The notes under the pieces: generated by a model | What the model saw: the letters and a program-made list of their open reading frames with translations, nothing else | Databases searched by the model: none | Told to the model about the DNA's origin: nothing | Position numbers and translations under genes: made by a program | From: an uncultured Paludibaculum sp. | GTDB taxonomy: Bacteria > Acidobacteriota > Terriglobia > Bryobacterales > Bryobacteraceae | Direction of reading: 5' to 3' | Assembly: GCF_963665245.1 (NCBI RefSeq) | Contig: NZ_OY762269.1 | Span: 1,426,001-1,490,000 of the forward strand | Length of the DNA stretch: 64,000 nt | Part shown: one piece after another, positions 1-6,720 of the stretch | How the letters are laid out: each line of letters begins with the position of its first letter | How positions within the stretch are numbered: position 1 is the stretch's first letter

Positions 1-110
1 CGTGGCATGTCGGATTCAGGAAAGGCCGCGTTGACAGCCCCGACTCGTACGAAACGGTGGAATCGGCGGCGGACGCCATGATGGACTACTTGGGTCTTCC
101 GAGAACATAG
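1..110 (+). CDS. C-terminal end of an unidentified protein, cut by the window start
   Basis: An open frame entering from the left edge (codons from base 3) reads for 35 residues, ending VESAADAMMDYLGLPRT before a TAG at 108-110. A strong hairpin lies 6 bases after the stop, which supports a real gene end. Too little is visible to assign a family. By position it belongs to the mobile element that continues to about 8213. Confidence 0.35.
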   Translation, partial: WHVGFRKGRVDSPDSYETVESAADAMMDYLGLPRT

Positions 111-115
111 CCATA

Positions 116-149
116 ACTCAGTGGGGCCGAGGAACCGGCCCCACTGAGT
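116..149 (+). terminator. Strong hairpin after the first partial gene
   Basis: A perfect 13-bp stem (left arm 116-128, right arm 137-149) encloses an 8-base loop. It sits between the stop at 110 and the GTG start at 192. No run of T follows, so it is a terminator-like or mRNA-end hairpin rather than a textbook intrinsic terminator. Confidence 0.6.
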
Positions 150-191
150 GCCGCGACGTAACGAAGCAGTGAAACCAACAGAGGAATTTCG

Positions 192-1751
192 GTGAGCGAG
201 ACAACAAAGACATCCGATGCAGCCAGTGCGCTGGCCAGACGCTTCCACGCGCGGTTCATGGGAATGGAAAAGGCGCACGGCGCGTATGCCAACATCGGTA
301 AGACAGTGCGCGATAACGGGAAGCTGACGGGGGACCCGGTGACAAAGCGCCTGCCGGTGACTGATGAACTATGGCATGCCCACCTTGAAGGACGATACGG
401 GTTAGGAGTCATCACGATCATGGAGAATGACTCCGTTCTGTGGGGATGCATTGACATCGACGTTTATGATTCGCTGGACCACGGCCAGACTGCCGCGCGG
501 CTGGCCCAGCTTCAACTGCCCCTGATTCTGTGCAGGTCCAAATCTGGTGGCGCGCACCTGTTCCTGTTTGGCCGGGAACCAATTCCCGCTGCGACCATGC
601 GCGAACGCCTGCGGGACTTGGCCGCGCGTATCGGGCACGGCAGCGCGGAAATCTTCCCCAAACAATCGCGGACCACTGAAAAGGACCTTGGCAGTTGGGT
701 CAACATGCCTTATTGCGGTGGCGACACCAGCAACCGGTATGGCGTCCAGCCGACCGGTGACCCGTACACCATGGAAGAGTTCTTGAAGGCCGCTGATGCG
801 CTGGCCGTGGGACCGGAGTTCTTTCAGGAGCGGAAGCAGCAGCACAAGGGTGATGAGAACCCTGAATTCCGCGACGGGCCGCCATGCCTTGCGATTCTCG
901 CCGAACAGAAGGTACCAGAAGGTTGCCGCAACGATGCGCTGCTGGCCTTTGGCATATTCGGGCGCCGAAAGTTCACTGCCGAGTGGCGTCAGAAGGTCTA
1001 CGAGTACAACCGGAAGTGTTTTGCTGAACCGCTATCGGAACAGGAAGTGGAAGGCACCGTCCTGAAGACGCTGGCCAAAGAAAAGGAATACCGCTACGGG
1101 TGCAGCAAGCCGCCGTTGAACCAGCACTGCAACGCATCCCTGTGCCGTATGCGCAAGTACGGCATCGGTGGTGGCCGGGTCCCGGAATACGGGCCGCTGA
1201 TGCAGCATGAAGGTGATGAGCCAGTATGGACTTGGTTCATTGATGGGGTGCCTGTTCACTTGACCACGCAGCAGTTGCACCGGTACACGCTGTTTCAAGA
1301 GGCGATCCTGAAGGCTGTGCGCACATGCCCGCCACCCACCAAGCAGGATGACTGGGTGAACACGCTCAACAAGTTCATGGAGAATGTTCAGGTCATCCCT
1401 TGCCCGGAAGACACTACGCGGGAAGGCGAGTTCTGGGAACTGGTGGAACACTTCTGCCGCAACAAGGCGTCCGCAGAGGGCATGGAAGACATGCTGGCCA
1501 GCCCCAACAAGGTATTCGATCCGGAAGACGGACGGGTGTACTTCAAATTGGCAGGGCTCATGGCTGTGCTAAAGCGGTACACGTTCAAGGTGGACAGGGG
1601 CGAAGTGCGCAGACTGCTGGAAAAGCGCGGCGGGAAGGACCACCGCGATGACAACACCGGGTCCACGCGCCGGTATTGGTCCGTGCCTGCACCAGCACGG
1701 CGGGAGTCGCTGCCGGTGCCTAAGCGCATTGACGATATCACTATGTTTTGA
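192..1751 (+). CDS. Archaeo-eukaryotic-type primase (TOTE-like AEP domain), mobile-element replication
   Basis: A 519-residue protein that probably primes replication of the mobile element. The N-terminal half has the order expected of an AEP catalytic core: an acidic hhDhD-type motif (CIDIDVYD, residues about 86-93), then SKSGGAHLFLFG (about 116-127) with the conserved His, then AEIFPKQ (about 151-157) and GSWVNMPY (about 168-175). This matches primases of the TOTE and phage kind. A second part carries a cysteine cluster (C-x8-C-x4-C, residues about 304-318) followed by CRMRKYGIG, seen at the C-terminal side of such primases. No Walker helicase motif is visible, so a helicase must come from elsewhere. 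The GTG start follows AGAGGAA at 180-186. Inference: stand-alone primase of an integrative element or phage satellite. Confidence 0.75.
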   Translation: MSETTKTSDAASALARRFHARFMGMEKAHGAYANIGKTVRDNGKLTGDPVTKRLPVTDELWHAHLEGRYGLGVITIMENDSVLWGCIDIDVYDSLDHGQTAARLAQLQLPLILCRSKSGGAHLFLFGREPIPAATMRERLRDLAARIGHGSAEIFPKQSRTTEKDLGSWVNMPYCGGDTSNRYGVQPTGDPYTMEEFLKAADALAVGPEFFQERKQQHKGDENPEFRDGPPCLAILAEQKVPEGCRNDALLAFGIFGRRKFTAEWRQKVYEYNRKCFAEPLSEQEVEGTVLKTLAKEKEYRYGCSKPPLNQHCNASLCRMRKYGIGGGRVPEYGPLMQHEGDEPVWTWFIDGVPVHLTTQQLHRYTLFQEAILKAVRTCPPPTKQDDWVNTLNKFMENVQVIPCPEDTTREGEFWELVEHFCRNKASAEGMEDMLASPNKVFDPEDGRVYFKLAGLMAVLKRYTFKVDRGEVRRLLEKRGGKDHRDDNTGSTRRYWSVPAPARRESLPVPKRIDDITMF

Positions 1752-2361
1752 GCGCTGCTGATTCGGGTTGTTGATTCCGGGTCCCGGAATCCAGCCGTTT
1801 CGATGTAGGGTTTGGGATGTGTGGTACAGCGGATGTGGGCCGGGTGAAGAGTCCGTGGTCCCTGCTACCCGTCGTTCATATATGCGCACGCACGTAGCGA
1901 GAGAACTTTCTTTCGCCAAAAAGTGATCGTGACGGTGACAAGCTGACAACTCTATGAGAACAGGGGGATTTGCGCTGACAGAGTGAGCGATCTTCGTCAG
2001 CTTGTACTGACAGAAGGTCCTAATCCCCCGCATATGGCACTCGGTTTCTATCTTGTGCCTTACGTGTGTGCGTTAGGGCTGGCCAACAACATCACCTGAA
2101 GGCGTTTAAACGGCCCGCAGGAGGCCGTATTAACTGTGGTTAATGCTCGCAACTCGATAATGGCGAAGTACTTTGCCTGGAAAAGCCAATGGCAAGCCTC
2201 TTGCCGGTGGATGCGGACAGCCTACTAACAATGTGTGGTTCCGCCACGGCCCCACAGCCCCACAGACAGGTTTCACGCGGCCCGGTGGATCAGAACCCCT
2301 GCCACCGGCCATCACAACGCCATGCGTCACCTGACGCGCGGCAACATAGGACGTACATGTT
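1752..2361 (+). other. Noncoding stretch between primase and small-terminase-like gene
   Basis: No frame on either strand looks like a recognisable protein here. It contains the spaced CTGACA repeats and two interleaved inverted repeats described separately (1938-2029), and a weak 6-bp hairpin (2110-2115 with 2123-2128). A 600-base gap next to a primase gene is a natural place for a replication origin; that role is inference. Confidence 0.5.
1938..2029. repeat. Iteron-like CTGACA repeats with interleaved inverted repeats; candidate origin or operator
   Basis: CTGACA occurs at 1943-1948, 1975-1980 and 2007-2012, each exactly 32 bases apart, about three helical turns. ACAAGCTGAC (1938-1947) is repeated inverted as GTCAGCTTGT (1996-2005). 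GGGGGATT (1963-1970) is repeated inverted as AATCCCCC (2022-2029). The two inverted pairs interleave rather than nest. The even spacing puts bound proteins on one face of the helix, as at iteron origins. No protein binding can be shown from sequence. Confidence 0.5.
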
Positions 2362-2871
2362 ATGGCTGAGAAGCAAAAGAGACAGTCCACCGCGTTGGCC
2401 GAAATGAAGAACCCCGGCCATCGGTGGCAGGAGAATCACCCACGATTCGGGGGCCGTCGGAAGAACACAGTGGCCCATGCACGGGCACTGGCTGAAGAGT
2501 TGGGGGTAGATCCCCTTCGGTTCTTGATGGAAATCGTGAGGGATGGGAGTGCCACAAGAACCGTGATTGAGAATGGCCGGAGGACACACGTCACTGTGGA
2601 AGTGCCGCTTGAAATGCGTGTGGATGCGGCAAAACACGTGAGCCGATTCCTCCACCCCGTTCTGAGTGCAGCACAGGCGCAGGTAGACGTGGATGTTCAG
2701 GTGGACGGCCAACTCGACTTACCAACCAGTGCGATCCTAGCCAATCCGACGCTCCTAGCGTCCCTGACTGAACTGGCCATGCTTATGGTGGAACAGGGCA
2801 CGCTGGAAGAGAGCCCGTTGCGCCCGGCCCGGTTGCCAGTGGGGATGACCGACAACGTGATCGATGATTGA
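2362..2871 (+). CDS. Small-terminase-like or DUF5681-like phage protein
   Basis: A 169-residue soluble protein. After a basic N-terminus with PRFGGRRKN, it has ARALAEELGVDPLRFLMEI (residues about 40-58) and VPLEMRVDAAKHVSRFLHPVL (about 80-100). The pattern of a helical segment, an LGVDP-type motif and an E(L/M)R..AA....Y(L)HP motif is common in small terminase subunits and related phage DNA-packaging proteins. The assignment rests on this pattern only; no enzymatic motif is present. In the context of a primase and a tRNA attachment site it would fit a satellite that redirects packaging. It could instead be a phage protein of unknown role. Confidence 0.45.
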   Translation: MAEKQKRQSTALAEMKNPGHRWQENHPRFGGRRKNTVAHARALAEELGVDPLRFLMEIVRDGSATRTVIENGRRTHVTVEVPLEMRVDAAKHVSRFLHPVLSAAQAQVDVDVQVDGQLDLPTSAILANPTLLASLTELAMLMVEQGTLEESPLRPARLPVGMTDNVIDD

Positions 2872-2874
2872 GCT

Positions 2875-2910
2875 CGGAACATGGGCACCGGGTACGGTGC
2901 CCATGTTCCG
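2875..2910 (+). terminator. Perfect 15-bp hairpin directly after the small-terminase-like gene
   Basis: Left arm 2875-2889 and right arm 2896-2910 pair over all 15 bases around a 6-base loop (GGGTAC). It begins four bases after the stop codon at 2869-2871, so it can end that transcript, though no T-run follows. The right arm is also the coding strand of the HicB remnant (GAHVP), so the hairpin is built from former coding DNA. Confidence 0.6.
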
Positions 2911-3075
2911 GACCTGCCCGGCTGCGTTGCCACCGGCAAGTCCTTGGAGGAAACGAAGTAGCGCATGGCGGAAGCCGTGGCCGCACACATCCAGGGGATG
3001 CAGGAAGACGGGACCCCGATACCGGAACCCAGCACTCAGGTCAGCTATGTGCAGGTACCAAAGCCGGGCGGGTAA
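2881..3075 (+). pseudogene. Remnant of a HicB-family antitoxin, broken by a nonsense codon
   Basis: One frame reads MGTGYGAHVPDLPGCVATG, then KSLEETK, a TAG stop at 2959-2961, and then continues RMAEAVAAHIQGMQEDG, TPIPEPSTQVSYVQV to a TAA at 3073-3075. This is the HicB partial-RNase-H-like fold in order: Y-A-x-x-P-D-L-P-G-C, the SLEET helix start, the AVAAHI..M.EDG helix, and IPEP. The first beta strand is missing and the in-frame TAG falls inside the main helix. A new ATG at 2965 could give a 36-residue peptide, but not a working fold. No hicA toxin gene is visible nearby, so this is decay of a former toxin-antitoxin locus. Confidence 0.75.
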
Positions 3076-3187
3076 CTCTCAGGTGCTGTACCAAAAACCC
3101 TGCGCGAAGCGTGGGATTCCGGCATTGCAAACAAGCATGTTGGTACTGCCCAATTGCTGTACCACAATCAACTGATTTTGGTACCAT
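3055..3187. repeat. Cluster of GTACCA repeats upstream of the serine recombinase (candidate res or att site)
   Basis: GTACCA occurs on the + strand at 3055, 3088 and 3159, and inverted (TGGTAC) at 3141 and 3179. GTACCAAAA (3088-3096) and TTTTGGTAC (3176-3184) are perfect inverted copies. TGCTGTACCA is repeated directly at 3084 and 3155. The array ends ten bases before the recombinase start at 3194. Serine resolvases often bind several inverted subsites just upstream of their own gene and use them for autoregulation; that this is such a site is inference. Confidence 0.5.
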
Positions 3188-3193
3188 TGCAGT

Positions 3194-3787
3194 ATGCGAA
3201 TCGCGCTTTACGCCAGAGTCAGTACGAAGGACAAAGGGCAGACTTGCGAATACCAGCTTCGGGAACTGCGTGAGTTCGTTGAACACAAAGCCAGTGATGG
3301 TTGGACACTGGCGCATGAGTACGTGGACAAGGCAAGCGGCAAGACTTCTGACCGGCCAGCCTTCCGCCGGATGTTCGCAGACGCATCGCGGAAGCAGTTT
3401 GACTTGGTGCTGTTCTGGAGTCTAGATAGGTTCTCAAGGGAAGGCGTGTGCGAAACGCTGGAACACCTCCGCAGGCTGACGTCCTTTGGTGTCGAGTGGT
3501 TCAGCTACCGGGAAGAGTATTTGAGGTCAATAGGGATCTTTCGGGACGCTGTTCTGGCTATCCTTGCCGTGATTGCGCAGCAGGAACGCATCCGCATTCA
3601 GGAACGCGTGGTGGCCGGGCTTGACCGGGCACGCGCTGATGGTAAGACGTTGGGCCGTCCCCGCGTGGTGATTAACCGCGCCAAGGTGTGGGCGCTGAAA
3701 GACGCAGGGCACAGCATCCGGGATATAGCGGCCAAAATGAAACTCTCTCACGGCACTGTGCAGCGCGCCCTGGAGAGCAGGACATGA
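3194..3787 (+). CDS. Small serine recombinase (resolvase/invertase family)
   Basis: A 197-residue site-specific recombinase. The N-terminal catalytic domain has the family signature YARVSTKD with Arg8 and the nucleophile Ser10, and the second motif FWSLDRFSREG (residues about 75-85) with the conserved D-R-x-x-R arginines. A long helix follows (QQERIRIQERVVAGLDRARADG, residues about 128-149, lightly split by charged turns), then GRPRVV and a C-terminal helix-turn-helix (AGHSIRDIAAKMKLSHGTV, about 173-191). The length is normal for the small resolvase group, not for large phage integrases. It probably resolves, inverts or mobilises DNA at the GTACCA array upstream. tRNA-site integration usually needs a tyrosine integrase, which is not in the window. 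Confidence 0.9.
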   Translation: MRIALYARVSTKDKGQTCEYQLRELREFVEHKASDGWTLAHEYVDKASGKTSDRPAFRRMFADASRKQFDLVLFWSLDRFSREGVCETLEHLRRLTSFGVEWFSYREEYLRSIGIFRDAVLAILAVIAQQERIRIQERVVAGLDRARADGKTLGRPRVVINRAKVWALKDAGHSIRDIAAKMKLSHGTVQRALESRT

Positions 3788-3818
3788 AGCCCAGCGAAGT
3801 GCTTCCGTTCCCAAATGA

Positions 3819-4007
3819 GTGGGCCAAAATCTAGCGCAGGTGACGGATACCCTCTCAGACTGGGCCATGATTTGTGACGACCTGGAGGTCGCGGCGCAGG
3901 TCGAAGCACTGAAACTGGAACACCTGGGCTATCTTCCGTTTCAAGAACTGGCTTGGGCACGCGAGAGTGAAAGCTGGCTCATGGCCCGCGTAGTTAGTGT
4001 CCAGTAA
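3819..4007 (+). CDS. Small hypothetical protein after the recombinase
   Basis: A 62-residue frame from a GTG start, with an alternative GTG at 3840, ending TAA at 4005-4007. It contains an acidic helix-like stretch (DWAMICDDLEVAAQVEALKL) and a tryptophan-rich C-terminus. There is no recognised family and no strong ribosome binding site. It may be expressed with the recombinase 31 bases upstream, or not be a gene. Confidence 0.3.
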   Translation: MGQNLAQVTDTLSDWAMICDDLEVAAQVEALKLEHLGYLPFQELAWARESESWLMARVVSVQ

Positions 4008-4171
4008 CCCCCTTCGGACGGCCCTAAGATTCCCGCCGTGTGCTTCACCGATAACAACCCCTCATGCCGCCGTTGTCCGCGCAGATTTTGAATGCCGAAG
4101 TGCGCGGTTCGGTCTACGGCGACCCGTCCGGTGCACGCACGAGTTGCGGTACAATCGGGGCGAAATTTCCT

Positions 4172-5215
4172 ATGCAAGTGCTCAGTTTTGAAGAGGCAAT
4201 GGCGCTGGCAAACGCGACGGGGTCGCTTCGCCACGCAGTTCTACTTGGCAACGGCTTCAGTATTGCGTTTGACGCAAGCATTTTTTCCTACAGCGCCCTG
4301 TTTGGGAGCGCCGAATTTTCGGCAAGTCCGACAATACAGAAGGCGTTTGAAGCAATTGGCACGTGGGACTTTGAGCGGGTCATCCGTAACTTGATGGCCG
4401 CGTCCAGGCTAGCCGAGAATTACGGCCGGTATGGCCAACAAACGGCTGAAGAACTGAATCGTGACGCGGATTCAGTGAAGAGCGCTTTGGTGGAGGCGAT
4501 ATCCCGAACTCACCCCGACCATGTATTTCGGATCGATGACGGCTCCTACAACTCCACCGGCGACTTCGTCAGGAAGTTTAAGGAGGTATTCACGCTCAAC
4601 TATGACATGTTGCTGTATTGGACGTTGGTGCGAGCGGATGCCAACTTGTGTCGGGACGGGTTCTCGTCGGACGGCTCCGTGCTGGAATGGTCGGATCGAC
4701 CGCAGATACCACAGACGATACACTTTGTTCATGGAGGGCTTCACCTGTTCGTTGGTGATAACGGCACAATTACGAAGGTCCGGTATCGCGATGGAAACTT
4801 CATCATGGACCAGATACGGCAACGAATCATGTCGGGCCGGGCGCCTATCTTTGTGTGCGAAGGGACCAGCGAGCAAAAACTGCGCCAGATTGAGGGCAAC
4901 CGATATCTTCGTCACTGCTTCAAACGTCTGAAGAAGGCAGGCCCGGTTCTGTTTGTCTACGGTCTAAGTATGGCGGACAGTGACAGTCATATCTTGGATG
5001 CCATCGTGGACAGCAGCATGAGGTACCTGTTCGTCAGCATCTACGGCAACCCTGAGAGCGCGAGCAACACAAGGCTCAGAACGGCTGCGCTGGCGCTCTC
5101 AGAGAGACGAACTGTCATCGGCATTCCGCTTGAAGTCCGGTTCTACGATGCCGAATCCGTTGGGCTGTGGAAGATGCCGACTATCCCGATAGAGGGTGGC
5201 ACGGTCCGCGATTAA
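4172..5215 (+). CDS. DUF4917 family protein with SIR2-like motifs
   Basis: A 347-residue protein matching the DUF4917 pattern: an opening VLSFEEAMALA, then LLGNGFSIAFD (residues about 22-33), a mid-region DFERVIRNL, then VFTLNYDMLLYW (about 138-149), FVHGGLHLF (about 186-194) and a C-terminal VYGLSMADSDSHILDAI (about 270-285). The glycine loop, the T-x-N-x-D motif and the His-Gly motif in this order are those of SIR2-like NAD-consuming folds, which occur in antiphage proteins. The longer open frame from 4064 is unlikely. ATG 4172 is preferred because the conserved N-terminus starts there and TACAAT at 4150-4155 could be its -10 box. Function in defence is inference from the fold and the mobile context. 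Confidence 0.7.
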   Translation: MQVLSFEEAMALANATGSLRHAVLLGNGFSIAFDASIFSYSALFGSAEFSASPTIQKAFEAIGTWDFERVIRNLMAASRLAENYGRYGQQTAEELNRDADSVKSALVEAISRTHPDHVFRIDDGSYNSTGDFVRKFKEVFTLNYDMLLYWTLVRADANLCRDGFSSDGSVLEWSDRPQIPQTIHFVHGGLHLFVGDNGTITKVRYRDGNFIMDQIRQRIMSGRAPIFVCEGTSEQKLRQIEGNRYLRHCFKRLKKAGPVLFVYGLSMADSDSHILDAIVDSSMRYLFVSIYGNPESASNTRLRTAALALSERRTVIGIPLEVRFYDAESVGLWKMPTIPIEGGTVRD

Positions 5216-5775
5216 GCAGGACGGTCGCGACCAGGCCCGCCTTCGTGCAAGTCGCGCACGGCCACCGGTGTTGCCAGCGCGCTTGAGCCGAAGACGGAAC
5301 TATCAGCGATGGTGTCTTAACCATCGGCCCCGGCCACCTGGATTGTTAGGCCGAAAAGCGTTGGCAGGCACGTGCCAAGGGAGCGTTGGCAGTGCCCGGT
5401 GCAGTTAACAAGGTGCGCGCTCCCCAGCGTTCACAGTAGTTCATCAAGTGGCTCCATGAGTGCGGTCAGGCCCGCATCAAGCCGGTGATTCAGACCAGCG
5501 CTGCCCGGCCTGTTGCCCCCACGTTGTTGCCAACGACACGCGGGATGAAACCGAAGTCCACGGCCCCGCTCCAATGTCGCTGGAACGCGTTGCCTGCATC
5601 GCTGCCAATCCCAATGACGCGGCGCGGTGCGAGTAGTTCAAGCTGGTCACGCGTGTGGTGGTCGCAACTGAGTGCGTACAGCCGGGCAAACCTGCCGCTA
5701 GCCTTGGTGCGCCACTTCCGCGAAATCGAGTCCAGCAGCGGGCAGCAAGGGCACCACGAAGTTCGGGTGAATCCT
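5216..5775. other. Gap without a supported gene
   Basis: Open frames on both strands here lack recognisable families and ribosome binding sites. Near its start it has a short repeat: GCGTTGGCAG at 5358-5367 and 5383-5392, with an inverted TTGGCA/TGCCAA pair at 5361-5378. A frame on the minus strand continues through 5490-5903 but its cysteine- and arginine-rich sequence resembles a shadow. Older decayed genes may lie here. Confidence 0.4.
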
Positions 5776-5925
5776 CTAGCCGGGCATGATTCCAACCAGC
5801 ACCTGTGTCGGTTCATCAAACACGGCCAATGCTGCGGATTCATCGACATCCTGCAAGTGTTGAGAGGCCGCATACTGCTGCAGGTCTTCAGGGCTAAGGC
5901 CATCCTTGCCGCGATCTGAATTCAT
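5776..5925 (-). CDS. Small hypothetical protein, second of an overlapping pair
   Basis: A 49-residue acidic protein that opens MNSDRGKDGLSPEDLQQYA and ends with a hydrophobic VLVGIMPG. Its ATG overlaps the stop of the preceding minus-strand frame as ATGA (5922-5925), the usual layout of translationally coupled genes. Composition is protein-like, with a balanced use of Asp, Glu, Gln and Ala. No family is recognised. Confidence 0.35.
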   Translation of the reverse strand: MNSDRGKDGLSPEDLQQYAASQHLQDVDESAALAVFDEPTQVLVGIMPG

Positions 5926-6104
5926 GGACACGAACACCAGACAAGCGGGCCGGGCCGGTATCGCAGGCCCATGTATCCCGGCTGTGCCAGCCGGTCACCC
6001 CAGTTCCGATTCATCAGCCAAGATGATTCTGCCCGGAAGATGGCGTCCGGGTTCGCTGTAAGGATTTGACGCCACAGCAGCGCTGCCCTTATCGCACGCT
6101 TCAT
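5922..6104 (-). CDS. Small hypothetical protein, first of an overlapping pair
   Basis: A 60-residue frame opening MKRAIRAALLWRQILTANPD and ending in a cysteine-containing tail. It overlaps the next minus-strand frame by four bases (ATGA). GGGTGGGGGACA lies just upstream on the minus strand as a possible ribosome binding site. No recognisable domain is present. The pair is supported only by spacing and composition. Confidence 0.3.
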   Translation of the reverse strand: MKRAIRAALLWRQILTANPDAIFRAESSWLMNRNWGDRLAQPGYMGLRYRPGPLVWCSCP

Positions 6105-6141
6105 TGTCCCCCACCCTTAGCGGCTAGGCAGGGTACTTCGT

Positions 6142-6153
6142 CCCCCCCCCCCC
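6142..6153 (+). repeat. Homopolymer of 12 C, upstream of a promoter
   Basis: Twelve consecutive C bases end 20 bases before the -35 box of the promoter at 6174-6202. Tracts of this length tend to change size in replication, and near promoters they can alter expression. It is intergenic, so it cannot shift a reading frame. Confidence 0.6.
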
Positions 6154-6173
6154 GATCCATATTCGACAGGCAT

Positions 6174-6202
6174 TTGCATGCCACCGCGAATCCCAGTACA
6201 AT
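6174..6202 (+). promoter_or_regulatory. Promoter of the two-gene module at 6259-7479
   Basis: TTGCAT (6174-6179) and TACAAT (6197-6202) are separated by 17 bases, a good sigma-70-type match. Transcription would start near 6209 and leave about 50 bases before the ATG at 6259, which has GGGAGGG in front of it. Confidence 0.5.
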
Positions 6203-6258
6203 ATTCGGCGTATTCGTTTCGCCTTGTGTGCTGCATTGTCAGCGGGCCGGGAGGGTTC

Positions 6259-6717
6259 ATGGCGCAGGCAAAGATTGAAGTGAAGTTCGGCAATATCTGC
6301 TTTAGCGGTGAAGGTGATTCCGCGTGGCTTGAGTCTCAGTTGGACAAACTGCTTGCCGCAGCGGTAAATGGAACGGAGGCACCTGCTGCTGAAGTCCACC
6401 ATGGTGCTGCAACAAGAACCGGAAAAGCTGGGGCGGGTGCAGGGAGTTTAGCAGCATTCTTGAAAGCGCAGAAGGCTACCACTAATCAAGTACGAAAGTT
6501 CTTGGCCACAGCCTGCTGGCTCAGTCTAAAGGGCGAAAACAATCTGACAACCGCCTTGGTGACCAAGAGTCTTACGGATAATCGCCAGCTCAAGCTAACC
6601 AATCCGGCAGACTGCCTCAATCAAAATGTTCGTAAGGGCTACTGTGAGAAGCAGGGAAAGAAAGGATTCTTTGTGACTGAAGAGGGAACAAATTCTCTGG
6701 AAACAGTTGCGGAGTAG
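6259..6717 (+). CDS. Unrecognised protein with a C-terminal winged-helix-like domain; first gene of a pair
   Basis: A 152-residue protein. It begins with a short beta-rich stretch (KIEVKFGNICFSGEGDSAW, residues about 5-23) and a helix (LESQLDKLLAAA), then an Ala/Gly-rich linker of about 30 residues. The C-terminal part (about 75-152) alternates helices and ends in KGYCEKQGKKGFFVTEEG, which looks like the wing of a winged-helix domain. The longer frame from 6178 is unlikely, because GGGAGGG lies just before ATG 6259. The partner gene starts three bases after this stop. I do not recognise a named family. A DNA-binding or sensor role within a two-protein module is inference. Confidence 0.6.
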   Translation: MAQAKIEVKFGNICFSGEGDSAWLESQLDKLLAAAVNGTEAPAAEVHHGAATRTGKAGAGAGSLAAFLKAQKATTNQVRKFLATACWLSLKGENNLTTALVTKSLTDNRQLKLTNPADCLNQNVRKGYCEKQGKKGFFVTEEGTNSLETVAE

Positions 6718-6720
6718 CTT

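Noticed and set aside
2868..3425. A 185-codon frame overlapping the HicB remnant and the recombinase
   Set aside because: It crosses two better-supported features in another frame and has a cysteine/arginine-rich, unlikely sequence.
5490..5903. A 137-codon minus-strand frame in the element
   Set aside because: Cysteine-, arginine- and histidine-rich, overlapping the better-placed small coupled frame at 5776-5925. No family match.
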